From Doris montereyensis (Eukaryota; Mollusca; Gastropoda; Nudibranchia; Dorididae): a DNA stretch of 64,000 nt. Where the stretch lies: the NCBI GenBank assembly GCA_037039925.1, contig JAXRKP010000556.1, positions 66,001-130,000 on the forward strand, given 5' to 3'. Made by a program: the position numbers and the translations under genes. The notes beneath the pieces were generated by a model, which saw only the letters and a list, made by a program, of their open reading frames with translations, made no database searches and had not been told where the DNA came from. Shown here piece by piece: positions 52,389-64,000 of the stretch; position 1 is the first letter of the stretch; each line of letters begins with the position of its first letter.

Positions 52389-53282
52389 ATGGGTAGGAAG
52401 TGTTGTGTAGTAGGTTGCACTACTGGTTACAGAACTAACCAATCCAAAGAGAAATTTGCCATTTACGGTTTTCCAAATGACAATGAAAAATGCTGTGAAG
52501 GGTTAGCTTGCCTTCCCAATAAACTTGCCATTGAAAATATCACTGGTAACATGGGAGTATGTACAATTCACTGGCCAGTTGATGTCCCCATGCTTCGGCT
52601 TCCTGAAAGTCGGTTTGAAGTACCTGCAATTCCATCAACAGTTTTTTCTCAACATTCCGCCCTCGTGCACCCCCACTCCAGTGAGCAGCACGACTCCACG
52701 GGGTACAAAGAAATCAACTGTGGAATCCAGAACTGTTGACATTGATGAAATAACTGAATTTCTGAGACGTGATTCATTGTGTGCAGACAATTTTGACAAA
52801 TTGTTTCAAGAGCGGCTTGCCAAAAAGGCTTTGTTACTTCTTATACTAACACTTGTGTGTTTTTCAGTGAAGGTCGGACTGGGCCAGTGCCTAACTTCTG
52901 TGTTTATTTTTCCATTGATGAGGATTGTGAACATTTTACTTTGCGATACGAAGCCTATAAAAATGTTCTTCGTGTTTACCATAATTTCCTCAAAACATTG
53001 CAGACGTGGAGTCAATTTGATGAAATTGTTAGGCTTGTTTCAACTGCTCATGATTGTGAAAACGACAAAGTTAACTTCATCAACCGCAACATTTCATTAT
53101 TAAATGCCCCCAAAAACAATCGTGTTTACACTCACAGTTATCTTCTTCTTGCCTTTACGTGGTTGAACGTGGTTAGTAAGCTCGCCTCAGGAAGAGGCCA
53201 TCGCTCTTTTCTGCCCGCAGTTGGCCTACTCAACTGTATCTCCTCATGGGAATACAGTGGTCTACAAATGTCTCTTCTTTAA
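52389..53282 (+). pseudogene. THAP-domain P-element-like transposase remnant
   Basis: Frame 1 (52389 on) starts MGRKCCVVGCTTGYRTNQ, with FAIYGFPNDN, LACLPNKL and VCTIHWP: the C-x(2-4)-C ... C-x2-H zinc-binding THAP fold near an N-terminus. After about 52650 the natural continuation moves to another frame (CTPTPVSSTTPRGTKKSTV, DEITEFLRRDSL), and after 52860 to a third (HFTLRYEAYKNVLRVYHNFL, TWSQFDEIVRLV, NRVYTHSYLLLAFTWLNVVS), ending at a stop at 53282. The order THAP, linker, coiled region and helix-turn-helix-like block (YTH..LLLAF.W) is that of P-element/THAP9-type transposases. The RNase H-like catalytic domain is absent. Confidence 0.6.
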
Positions 53283-53619
53283 CCGTTCAGAAGATGTTGG
53301 TTTTCCTACTTAAATTAAATTCTTCCTCAACTTTTATTTGAAATTGATGTTATAAATTCTATTTTTAAAATCCACAGTGGTAATTTAGTTCCTGTATTAA
53401 TTTTGTTCTGTTTTGTGTTTGTTCCGTTGTTGTTTGAGTTATTGTTGGGTTTGTTTTTGTTTTATGTTTTTTGTGCGAGTTGTCAAGAGATTGGGTTCTT
53501 TTCTTTTACAACAACATGTTGAAAGTATTGAAAATGATGTCCTAGTGAAATAAGTTAGGGTTAAGAATTCAGACATAGAATGTTTTTCAAGAACGTGAAC
53601 GAATCCATTTGACGACAAG

Positions 53620-53920
53620 CAATGTCCATAATTTACTTCGGATAATCGCAACCCGGGCGATATCTTGCCTCAGACATTTGGTCGTTTTTTGTTGAGGTTT
53701 TTGTTTGTTTGTTTGTTTGTTGGTTTCTTTTTCTTTTTTTTTTTTTTTTTTTGGGGGGGGTGTTATTTCACACTTGCTAAACCATGATCGTGTGTCTACG
53801 TTGCTATTACATAACAACTGTAACGATACAATAGCCTTGCACTCATTGTGGGTCTGGCAGACATAAAAAGGCACAATCTGCATTGCATAGTAGAGACGAT
53901 TTAGACAGCTGGACAGCGTA
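53620..53920 (+). mobile_element. Partial copy related to the pogo-type element
   Basis: Shares with 44215-44400, in the same orientation: ACTTCGGATAA.CGCAAC, then TTGTTATTAC/TTGCTATTACATAACAACTG, GATACAAT...TTGCACTCATTGTGGGTCTGG. A T-run followed by a G-run (53727-53760) interrupts it. No right end found. Confidence 0.5.
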
Positions 53921-55079
53921 TAACTGTACGAGTATCATAGGCAATACATAAGTGCACATGAATTTCCCAGTCAATACGCCAAGTGGGCAGCCAACGACCA
54001 ACCATTCAGATCATAGGGAATGACGTCACTTATCACACGCTGTATACGTTGTTGTTTACTACACAACTACTCAACACAAACAATGAACTGAACTTATATA
54101 TTATCATATCTATCATATCATATCTTTTCAGAGGCTATATAGGTCATTTGACCTTTAAATGCCCCATACATCTCAAAATAATCATGGAGTTTTAAAAATG
54201 ATTGAACATATAGTAATCAATAAGAACAATGCACATTCATTCATCACACAAATATTTTAAATTATAGAGCTCCATATCAATGGCATTATTAAAAGAATTA
54301 ATACTGTTTGCATTTTTTTTTGAACAGTAAATTATTCCAAAATTTTACTGTTCGTATAATGAAAAAATATGTCTCACAGAAGTAGAACTTCCTGTAATTT
54401 AAATCTGAAATTTATCTCCCCGAGTAAAATTCGCATGAGAATAGTTGAAAAATGTTTTATAATCAGTGGTATCTATGTTATGAACAATATTATACAATTG
54501 GATAAGATTCCACCCTCCGTTTTCTTCTGTATTTTAATGAGGCGAGTAGAAAAATTTCGATCTTACATCATATGACATCACCATGTTCCAATTGTCTCGA
54601 TAATCTTGTCGTTCATCTTTGTACTTTTTCTAAAAGAATTGATTGCCGTTTAAATAAAGGACGCGCTTCTTCATTTCAAATATTCCAGTATAGGTCAAAT
54701 AACAGTTTTATAAAGGTAAGAAACATGTTTACATTCCATATATGAATTTTTTCATCATTCTAACTGGTGATAATAGAAATCTGTATACCTGCTTTAGATA
54801 TCATTTTGTAAGTAAGAAAAAAATAAATCATAAAAACTTATAATATAAATAATTTTAATCAGTACATCTGCCTTAATAATGCATTCAGGAATATGTTCAT
54901 CAAAATTCAAGTCTTATCAAGTTTGCTTTGCTAATTTGTAGTATCTGTTTGAAGGCATACCTTTGACACAGATGTGAATGTTCATGACGGTGGAACAGAG
55001 GCAACTTATAAATAGGCATACCTAGTCGTCAAGTATTGAATCTATGTGATATTTTGTCAGAACCAAAACGCAAGCTTGT
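53921..55079. other. Region without recognised feature
   Basis: AT-rich; short open frames only, none with recognisable domains. Confidence 0.4.
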
Positions 55080-55676
55080 TCTTGGCAAACACTACCGATG
55101 GTGGATCTCGCGTCTAATCGTGTTATGGAGTATCAGAAACTCCGGAATTCGGTTAGAATTGTACATAATTATACAACAGTCAACACCCGGGCAATAGAAG
55201 TAAGCAGAGGCTTGCACCTGTACGGGGACTAGGTAGCCCCGCTCTTAATGACTCAACTGCTGCCTTGCAGGTGGGTATTGGTTGTCCAAAGGCTAAAGGG
55301 AATCAACTGAAACAGAAAATCACAACCTGCTGCCTTGCAGGTGGCTCTTGGATGACCAAAGGCTAAGGGAGTTAACCCTGACAGAGAATCACAGTAAGGC
55401 CCATTAGGAGGTCTCAAAGTGGCAGCCCCATCATCTACCTAGAATACAGTGGGCTAATCACATGCTTGCCAAATCCATTTGATTCAGAGAAACAAAGATG
55501 CTATATCCAGATGGAAGTTAAAAGAACTGACACTGGAAACGAACTAGGAATGTAATCTTTTTAGCATGGAATGTTAGGGCAATAAAAGGGGAAAAAGAGT
55601 TAGAATTAACTGAATAAACGGAAAGAATTCCTATGTATATATTTTGGCCATCACAGAAAAAAGAAAAGTAGTAGCA
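55080..55676 (+). mobile_element. LINE 5' region with start of AP endonuclease domain
   Basis: Around 55555-55675 interrupted frames read like FLAWNVRAIKGKEELELTE and IPMYIFWPSQKK, recalling the TWNVRG(L/I)KGKE...DILG(I/V)SETKKKG start of RTE-type LINE endonucleases. Upstream there is a 2x tandem of about 69 bp starting CTGCTGCCTTGCAGGTGG (55257 and 55329), then a LINE-leader-like stretch. The element is cut off at the AGT microsatellite that starts at 55686. Confidence 0.55.
55257..55395 (+). repeat. Tandem duplication, 2 x about 69 bp
   Basis: CTGCTGCCTTGCAGGTGG begins both units, followed by CCAAAGGCTAA and a GAGAATCACA-like end. Part of the LINE 5' region. Confidence 0.7.
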
Positions 55677-55682
55677 GTATAG

Positions 55683-56168
<486 letters not shown>

Positions 56169-56204
56169 ATTATTATCATGACGAATGACAAAGGTTTTTG
56201 CTGC

Positions 56205-58610
56205 TGACTAATGTCATTTCATGAAATGTTTCAATGTGACTAAGGTCATTTCATGAAATGTCTCATTGTGACTAAGGTCATTTCATGAAATGTCTCAACG
56301 TGACTAATGTTATTTCATGAAATGTCTCAATGTGACTAATGTCATTTCATGAAATGTTTCAATGTGACTAATGTCATTTCATGAAATGTCTCATTATGAC
56401 TAAGGTCATTTCATGAAATGTCTCAATGTGACTAAGGTCATTTCATGAAATCTCTCAATGTGACTAAGGTCATTTCATGAAATGTCTCAATGGTGACTAA
56501 TGTCATTTCATGAAATGTCTCAATGTGACTAATGTCATTTTATGAACTGTCTCAATGTGACTAAGGTCATTTCATGAAATGTCTCAATGTGACTAAGATC
56601 ATTTCATGAAATGTCTCAATGTGACTAAGATCAGTTCATGAAATGTCTCAACGTGACTAAGGTCATTTCATGAAATGTCTCATTGTGACTAAAGTCATTT
56701 CACGAAATGTCTCAATGTGACTAAGGTCATTCATGAAATGTCTCAATGTGACAAACAAGGTCATTTCATGAAATGTCTCAATGTAACTAAGGTCAATTCA
56801 TGAAATGTCTCAATGTGACTAAAGTCATTTCATGAAATGTCTCAATGTGACTAAGATCATTTCATGAAATGTCTCAATGTGACTAAGGTCATTTCATGAA
56901 ATGTCTCAATGTAACTAAGGTCAATTCATGAAATGTCTCAATGTGACTCAAGGTTATTTCATGAAATGTCTCAATGTGACTAATGTCATTTCATGAAATG
57001 TCTCAACGTGACTAAGATCATTTCATGAAATGTCTTTCTTTAATTCAAGTAGACAGACTAAGATCAGTTCATGAAATGTCTCCATTATGTGACTAAGGTC
57101 ATTTCATGAAATGTCTCACGCTGTGAATCAAGATCATTTCAATGAAATGTCTCGAATGAAAATGTCTTTGATTGATTAATGTCTCAATGTTTTGACTGTT
57201 GGGTTATTTTCATGAAATGTCTCAATGTGATCAACTAATGTCATTTCATGAAATGTCTCAATGTGACTAAGATCATTTCATGAAATGTCTCAATGTGACT
57301 AAGATCATTTCATGAAATGTCTCAATGTGACTAAGGTCTTTGTCTCCCCCTCCCTTTCTATGAAATGTCTCAATGTGAAAAGGGTCATTTCATGAAATGT
57401 CTCAATGTGACTAATGTCATTTCATGAAATGTCTCAATGTGACTAAGGTCATTTCATGAAATTTCTCAATGTGGAAGGTCATTTTAGATGTCAATTGACT
57501 CTTTCATGAAATGTTTCCTCTTTATTCGATGAGATCAATGTGACTAAAGTCAATCTTTAAACAATCAATTCAATGAGATGTATTTCAATGTGACTAAGGT
57601 CATTTCATGAAATGTCTCAATGTGACTAATAATAGTTCATGAAATGTCTCAATATAACTAATGTCATTTCATGGAATTTCACAATGTGACTAATGTCATT
57701 TCATGAAATGTCTCAATGTGACTAATATCAGTTCATGAAATGTCTCAATGTGACTAAGGTCTTTTTTATGAAATGTCTAAATGTGAAAAGGGACATTTCA
57801 TGAAATGCCTCAATGTGACTAATGTCATTTCATGAAATTTCTCAATGTGACTAAGGTCATTTCATTACATTTCTCAATGTGACTAAGGTCATTTTATGAA
57901 GCCTGTCAATGTGACTAATGTCATTTCATGAAACATATTTTATCTCAATGTGACTGAGATCATTTTATGAAATGTTTCAATGTGACTAAGGTCATTTTAT
58001 GAAATGTTTCAATGTGATCATTTCAACTAAAATGTCTCAATGTGACTAAGGTCAATTTATGAAATCTCTCAATGTGACTAAGGTCATTTCATGAAACCTC
58101 TCACTGTGACCTAAGGTCATTTTTTGAAATGTTTCAATGGGACTAAGTTCATTTCATAAAATGTCTGAAATGATACTGCGAGGCTAAGGTCATTTTATAC
58201 AAAGTCTGAATGGGACTAGAGTCATTATATATAATGTATCAATGTATTTAAGGTCATTTCATGAAGTGTTTCAATGCGACCAAGATCATTTCATAAATGT
58301 ATCAATGTGACTTATGTCATTTCATGAAATGTCTCAATGTGACTTAGGTCATTTTATGAAATGTCTCAATGTGACTGACTAAGGTCATTTCATGAAATGT
58401 CTCAATTTGACTGATATCACTTCATAGTACATAAAATGTGTCAATGTCACTAAAATCAGTTCGTACCCTGTCTGCATGTGACTGAGGTCAGTTGTAGTAG
58501 AATGATATTATGAGGCAATAATATGACTAGAGTCGTTTTGTATCATGCCTCAATGTGACTGGGGTCATTTCATGTTACGTCTTAATGTGACATCAATATT
58601 ATGTTACCTC
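56205..58610. repeat. 32-bp minisatellite with a 14-bp palindrome in each unit, about 70 units
   Basis: The unit is CATTTCATGAAATG, a perfect palindrome, followed by TCTCAATGTGACTAAGGT. AAGGT/AATGT/AAGAT variants alternate. Regular from 56205 to about 57040, interrupted by odd inserts (57040-57200, 57335-57360, 57480-57590), then increasingly diverged toward 58600. Confidence 0.95.
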
Positions 58611-59162
58611 TGAGACTGACTACTTTAGTTTTGCCTCGAGGCCCAACGATTGACTGTCTGATTGCGAGGTGTAAAACGAGTGCGTACATGTGGGTGCGCA
58701 CGCGTGTGTAGTGTGTGTGTGTGCGTGTGTGTGCATGCGTCTGCGTGTGTTTGTGGGTGGGTTTGTGTGTATATTTGCCTATTCACTTGTTCTATGAATA
58801 TATATTTTTTAATTTGTTGAAGATATATTATTGTGTCAGTGTTGGGCTGGGTGATATAAAAAATTGTTTTAAAAGGAGTGGTGGCTTAGTAGAGTGAGGT
58901 GAGTGTGCAGTTTGATTGTCTGATTAGTTACACATGGCATTAGTCTTGAGTTGCTGATCTCAGATGGTTGAGGCCCCGGAGTTCGAATTGCGCCACAGAT
59001 AAGAATGACATTCTAGTACCTACTTGATTGTAATGATAAATCCGTCTCTTAATGATTTATCTTGGTAGAGTGTCGTAACTTGATTCAGTAAATCACGATT
59101 ATCAGATTATGTTTGATTTGTGAGATGCACCATTGTATAAAAATAAGAATAATAAAAGATAA

Positions 59163-59208
<46 letters not shown>

Positions 59209-59787
59209 TAGCTTGGAATAATCAGTCGATATAAATCACGTAACCATCCTTGTAAATCTAAACGTCTCTTAATGATTTTCAGATATTACCTACTTGGATT
59301 GTAATGATAAATCCGTCAATCTTAATGATTTTCAGAGTAATAATCGTATCTACTTGGATTGTATTGATAAATCCGTCTCTTAATGATTTTCCAGATAAAT
59401 ACCTACTTGGATTGTAATGATAAATCCGTCTCTTAATGATTTTCAGATCGTATCTACTTGGATTGTAATGGTAAATCCGTCTCTTAATGATTTTCAGATA
59501 GTACCTACTTGGATTTGCTAATGATAAATCCGTCTCTTAATGATTTTCAGATTGTATCTACTACTTTGTCGCCCCCCCTTTCCTTCTTAAAAATAAGAAC
59601 AGAAAAGAGATAATAAAAGAGGAGAGTAACCAAGGACAAAACAAACGAAAAAACAGCATAACAAAAAGACAAAGATAGCAGGTAAAATCATAAAATGTTA
59701 GCTACTTAAAAATCAACATTAGAATCACAATCACCATCCATTTTGTAAACTCTAAACAGAATTAATCCCATAGTCATGATGACATGT
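58611..59787. repeat. TG-rich patch and ~60-bp degenerate tandem repeat
   Basis: A GT/GC-rich microsatellite at 58685-58770, an AAT microsatellite at 59160-59206, then about seven units built on ACTTGGATTGTAATGATAAA, TCCGTCTCTTAATGATTTTC and AGAT (59010-59560). Confidence 0.8.
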
Positions 59788-60112
59788 GACATCGGTGGCC
59801 GAGTGATTAGCTAACCAAACTTGGGATCATGAGGTCCCAGCTAAGGTTCGAATCCCTATCTGCGCAAACCTATCTCCAACGATTGTGGTCCTTGGGAAAG
59901 ATAGTCATCACGCATTTTCCCATCTCGACTGAAGTGTAAAAAAATTGGTTCTAGGACTTGTTTAGGAGTAATAACTAACGTCAGAGTAGTTTGTGTCCTG
60001 TCTAGGAGGTAAATATAAACACCTGTTTTACTTGGTGCTACAGACACCGGGATAAGCTACGGTTTTATGGGGCGTAATGACCTTGAGGCTTATCCCCCCC
60101 CGGGGAACATAA
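59788..60112 (+). mobile_element. tRNA-derived SINE, family A
   Basis: Plus-strand head ACATCGGTGGCCGAGTGATT, GATCATGAGGTCCC, B box GGTTCGAATCCC; body CCTTGGGAAAG and CATTTTCCCATCTCGACTG; tail GGCGTAATGACCTTGAGGC. Confidence 0.7.
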
Positions 60113-60164
60113 AAATATACACATGAATAGCAAATGTTATAGTGGTATGATGATACATGTAGGC

Positions 60165-60252
60165 AAATAATAATAAAAAAAAATAATACTATCAATAATG
60201 ATAATATAAAATAAAATAATAATAATAATAATATATAATGATGATGTAATAT

Positions 60253-60295
<43 letters not shown>

Positions 60296-60382
60296 AATGA
60301 TAATAATAATAAAAAATAATAATAATCATAGTTGTAATAATAGCAAATGATCATCATAATCATCATCATCATTCATCATCAT
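60165..60382 (+). repeat. AAT / GAT / CAT trinucleotide region
   Basis: AATAATAAT blocks around a run of ATG/GAT trinucleotides (60253-60300), then CATCATCAT. Confidence 0.9.
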
Positions 60383-60509
60383 CATCATGGATGTCACTTC
60401 ATCAAACTCAAACTTGGCCCGACTGCCTCCTCCTCTCCTCATCATAGAAAATCTTCTTCTTTTTTCTCATTGTTCGTCTTGCCTGCTTGATTGAACAGAA
60501 ACGTTGTCC

Positions 60510-61990
60510 TCACAATTGACTAATGTCATTTCATGAAATTCTATATTCTCTAGTCGTCTAGTGATAGAGAAAATTTATGTGTGTGTCTCCAATTATTTTG
60601 ATTAACAACAGCAATGGTCTGTTTGCAATATCGATTTCGTTCATGAAATCATTTCAGAAATGATTGTGACAATGCTGCAAATGTCTCAATGTGAGACGGT
60701 CAGAGAGAGAGAGAGAGAGAGAGAAATGTCTCAATGTAACTAGTCAATTCATGAAATGTCTCAATGTGAGAAAGTCAGAGAGATGTCTCAATGTGACTAA
60801 GAGAGAGAGAGAGAGAGAGTCAGAGAGAGACTCAATGTAACTAAGTCAGAGAGAAAGTCTCAAGAGAGAGAGAGATGAAAGTCTCAAGACTAATGTCATT
60901 TCAGAGAGAGAGACTAAGATCAGATGAGAGTCTCAATGAGAGAGAGATTTCAGAAAGAGAGAGAGAGAGAGAGAGAGGAGGGAGAGAGGGAGGGGAGGAT
61001 GAGGAGTGGAGGTTATTTCAGAAAGTCTCAATGAGACTAAGAGAGAGAGAAATGAGAGAGAGAGAGAGATCATTTCATGAAATGTCTCAATGTGACTGAG
61101 TCATTTCATGAAATGTCTCCAATAAAGAGAGAGAGAATGTCTCAATGTGACTAAGGTCATTTCATGAAATGTCTCAATGTGACTAATGAGAGAGAGAAAT
61201 GTCTCGATGTGACTAAGACCAGTTCATGAAATGTCTCAATGTGACTAAGATCAGTTCATGAAATGTCTCAATGTGACTTCAGTTCATGAGATGTCTTCAT
61301 TTCATGAAATGTCTCAAGAGACTAAGATAGTTCATGAAATGTCTGGAGAGACTATGTAATTTCGAATTTGGTGACTAATGTCGAAATGTCCAATGTAACT
61401 AATATCAGTTCATGAAATGTCTCAATGTGACTAAGGAGAGAGAGAGAAAGTCTAAATGTGAAAGGGTTACTTGGAAATGCCCTCAATGTGACTAATGTCA
61501 TTTCATGAAATTCCAATGTGACTAAGGTCCATTTCTCAGTCAAGTTGACTAATGTCAACACTCTCAATGTGACTGAGATCATTTTAGAAGAGTTCAATGT
61601 GACTAAGGTCAGAGATGAAATGTTTCAATGTGACTGAGAAAAAAATGTCTCAATGTGACTAAGGTCAATTTATGAAATCTCTCAATGTGACTAAGGTCAT
61701 TTCCTTGAAACCTCTCACTGTGACTAAGGTCATTTATGAAATGTTTCAAGAGGACTAAGTTCATTTCATAAAATGTCTGAGATGTGCCCTAGAGGTCAAA
61801 GAGAGAGTCTGAATGGGACTAGAGTCATTAAACATAATGTACAAAGTAGCAGGTCATTTCATCAAGTTTTTGCTCAATCTCATTTCATAAAATGTATTAT
61901 TGGTGGCTTGGTGTCATTTCAGATTGTCTCAATGTGACTTAGGTTGAATGAAACCCCTCAATGTGATGACTAACTCATTCATGGGGAAAA
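60510..61990. repeat. Second, corrupted array of the 32-bp minisatellite mixed with GA
   Basis: CATTTCATGAAATG and TCTCAATGTGACTAA recur, but units are broken by AGAGAGAGA tracts and shortened junctions (for example AATGTCTCAAGAGACTAAG). The end of the array follows the same order as the end of the first array (AATGGGACTAGAGTCATTA, then a CCCAACGATTGACT block). Confidence 0.85.
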
Positions 61991-62034
61991 ACCCATTTTA
62001 ACACTGCATTTATTCTTCAATAAAATGTGTCAAG

Positions 62035-62168
62035 CTTGGAGAGTAAAAACCTGCGTCAGACTAGCGTCTTGGCCAGGAGGTGATTATTGTTATTACTGTT
62101 GCGCTTAACACTATTGAAACCGGGATACGCTCTCCGGATCTATGGGCCGTAAGGGCCTAGGGGAATTT
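62035..62168 (+). mobile_element. SINE family A, 3' part
   Basis: GAGAGTAAAAACCTGCGTCA, GGCCAGGAGGTGATTATT, CCGGGATACGCTC and TATGGGCCGTAAGGGCCT match the tail of family A. Confidence 0.55.
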
Positions 62169-62930
62169 CACTTCATTTTTATAGTGTACGTCAGGCCCAA
62201 CGATTGACTTAGCTGATTTTCGTGTGACATTGATGTGATATTCAGTGTCCAGAGATATATATCTTACACTTGATCACGAGATCCTTGAGACTCTTCACAC
62301 GATGCTGATCTCAGATGGATACATTGATAATAATATATTAACATAACGATATTATTTACTTGGATTGTAATAATCTGTTCTTATTTTCTTGTCCACAGAT
62401 AAGAACACTTCATTGCCTCATCAGATAGTACCTACTTCTAAAATGTTGACATTTTCGAAACGAGGCTGTCAGCAAACCTACTACTACCGCTTTTGACTAT
62501 TTTCAAAGATAGAATATTATTTCTATGACAATCGTCGTTGTAAACTCTAAAAAAACAAAATTAATTCAGGATTTCGTTTGAACTATACGGGTTTCATTTA
62601 TCTGTAAGAAAGAGTTGATACCCATTGACACATAAGCGAATATAACGTTAATCTTTCTTATAATATCATCTCCCAGTGAGCAGATGGGGGATACAGACAT
62701 CATGCGTTGACAGAATACGAATAAACGATTCACAGCAAAATTAGATCTATATCTCCACTAAATTTAAGAGATTACATTATTTGAAAATACTACTACTAAT
62801 AAAAATAATAAAACATATTCAATACATGAGAATTATGAACCAAATCCGCTCATATTCTTAGCTTATTGTCTCATTTGCGATCGTGAATTTGATTTAAGAC
62901 TTCAACAACTTTTAATCTCACTACATCACC

Positions 62931-63109
62931 ATGGCCCAAAGGTTTATTAACGCGGCCAAGGACTACTTTGTTGACCCTTTGCGGGAAGCGACCATAAGGA
63001 AGGACCTGAACACTCCAGATGAAGACGGAATGACAGCAACGATGTGGGCTTAAACTACTGCTCACAACGGAAATCTAGAGGCTTTGAGGCTTATCGTTGG
63101 ACATTGGGA
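62931..63109 (+). pseudogene. USH1G/ANKS4B-like (SANS) first coding exon with in-frame stop
   Basis: ATG at 62931 opens MAQRFINAAKDYFVDPLREA then KDLNTPDEDGMTATMWA. After TAA at 63051 the same frame continues AHNGNLEALRLIVG before a donor GGA/GTGAGA. The blocks AAKD, REAT.RK(D/E)LN.PDEDGMT and HGNLEALRLIV are characteristic of the N-terminus and first ankyrin repeat of SANS (USH1G) and its paralogue ANKS4B, scaffold proteins of actin-based protrusions. Relative to the family, 9 bases (TAAACTACT) look inserted between two Ala codons; ACTACT is the repeat motif of the surrounding DNA. So this may be a real gene with a corrupted assembly rather than a pseudogene. Downstream exons are not visible. 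Confidence 0.65.
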
Positions 63110-63149
63110 GTGAGATATATATCTTACACTTGAAATAATTAGCAGCATT

Positions 63150-63835
63150 ACTAATACTATATTATAGTAGCAAATTGGATGTTATATACTACTACTACTA
63201 CTTCTAAAATGTTATTTCGAAACGTACTGTCAACCAAACCACTAATGTTATAGAATATTATTTCTAGCAGTATTGGATGTTATAGTAGCAACATTGAATG
63301 TTATAGTAGCACTACTACTATTGGATGTTATAGTAGCAGTATTGGATGTTACATTTAGAGATTACTTTATTTGAAAGTAGAACAAAAAAAGTATTCAATA
63401 ATGTTATAGTAGCTTATTGTCTCATTTGGATGTTATAGTACTACCATGGCCCAAAGGTTTATTGAATGTTATTCCACAAGTAGCATTACCTACTATTGAA
63501 TGTTACTAGTAGTATTGATGCTTATTGAATGGTACGATGGAAATAATTACTACTACTATGTTATACTAGTATGGATGTTATAGTACCAGTATTGAATGTT
63601 ATGTAGCAGTATTGGATGTTATACTACAACATTGAATGTTATACTACTACTATTACTGTTATAGTAGCAGTATTGGAATGTTATAGTAGCTAGTATTGGA
63701 TGTTATAGTACAGCATTGACTGTTATAGTAGCTACACTACTATTATACTACCAGTATTGGATGTTATAGTAGCAGTATTGAATGGAATACTACTTTGTAC
63801 ATGGTTATAGTAGCAGTATTGGATTATGGATTATC
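63150..63835. repeat. Degenerate ~20-bp tandem repeat
   Basis: Units of the form TTATAGTAGCAGTATTGGATG with many indels, passing at 63840 into GATG repeats. Confidence 0.8.
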
Positions 63836-63837
63836 GA

Positions 63838-63942
63838 TGGATGAATGGATACTATGGATTGATGGATGGATGGATTCATTGAGGGGTGGATTGATGGATG
63901 GAGTGATGGACTGGATGGATGGATGGATGGATGGATATGTTG
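63838..63942 (+). repeat. (GATG)n microsatellite
   Basis: Imperfect GATG/GGAT run with TGGATGGATGGATGGATGGA. Confidence 0.9.
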
Positions 63943-64000
63943 ATAAATGGTCAGAATGAAAACAAAAAGCGAACTACTACTTGTGTAGAAAAAGACAACA

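Noticed and set aside
56205..58610. CRISPR-like array
   Set aside because: Units are contiguous 32-bp tandem repeats without unique spacers, in a eukaryotic genome.

Overview
The window is eukaryotic nuclear DNA from an invertebrate. Short coding exons are separated by AT-rich introns with clear GT/AG borders and phase-compatible junctions. A lophotrochozoan, perhaps a gastropod mollusc, is my best guess from the repeat types (tRNA-derived SINEs, RTE-like LINEs, DIRS-like and pogo-like relics, long GA arrays), but the sequence does not settle the taxon. None of the features are prokaryotic.

Four gene-like loci can be read. (1) 566-18504, plus strand: 19 exons of a coiled-coil protein that I recognise as the CCDC57 orthologue (centriolar satellite protein); its first exons lie left of the window. 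(2) 27479-49339, minus strand: 14 exons of a fasciclin-I-like cell-surface protein with an N-terminal signal peptide, four FAS1 domains and a C-terminal GPI-anchor signal. (3) 24739-25099, minus strand: a possible two-exon 3' end of an unrecognised gene between the first two. (4) 62931-63109, plus strand: the first coding exon of a USH1G/ANKS4B-like (SANS) ankyrin scaffold, carrying an in-frame stop inside an odd 9-bp insertion. CCDC57 and the fasciclin gene converge; the fasciclin 5' end faces a transposon-rich gap.

Mobile elements fill much of the rest: two same-strand RTE-like LINE copies (3.3-4.6 kb and 36.6-38.1 kb), a LINE endonuclease start cut off by a 480-bp AGT microsatellite (55.1-55.7 kb), a minus-strand LINE carboxy-terminal remnant (38.35-38.99 kb), another LINE 3' end (13.3-13.9 kb), a DIRS-like tyrosine-recombinase retroelement relic (19.1-19.8 kb), a complete pogo-type DNA transposon with TIRs and TA duplications (44.1-45.3 kb), a THAP/P-element-like transposase relic (52.4-53.3 kb), a MITE candidate (12.8-13.1 kb), and at least three SINE-like families in many copies. 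The most interesting structure is a 2.1-kb inverted repeat at 49.65-51.79 kb flanked by a 14-bp direct repeat. Each arm has an outward-facing hammerhead-ribozyme-like core, which fits a Penelope-like element with inverted pLTRs.

From 55.7 kb to the right edge the sequence is dominated by tandem repeats: AGT microsatellite; a 32-bp minisatellite with a 14-bp palindrome in each unit; a corrupted second copy of it mixed with GA; a degenerate ~20-bp TAGTAGCAGTATTGGATG array. Pieces of neighbouring sequence recur there in broken form, so the far right end may be partly an assembly artefact. Independently, the two well-read genes show single-base frame breaks, mostly in short homopolymers, while splice phases stay consistent; this points to base-calling or assembly indels rather than gene decay.
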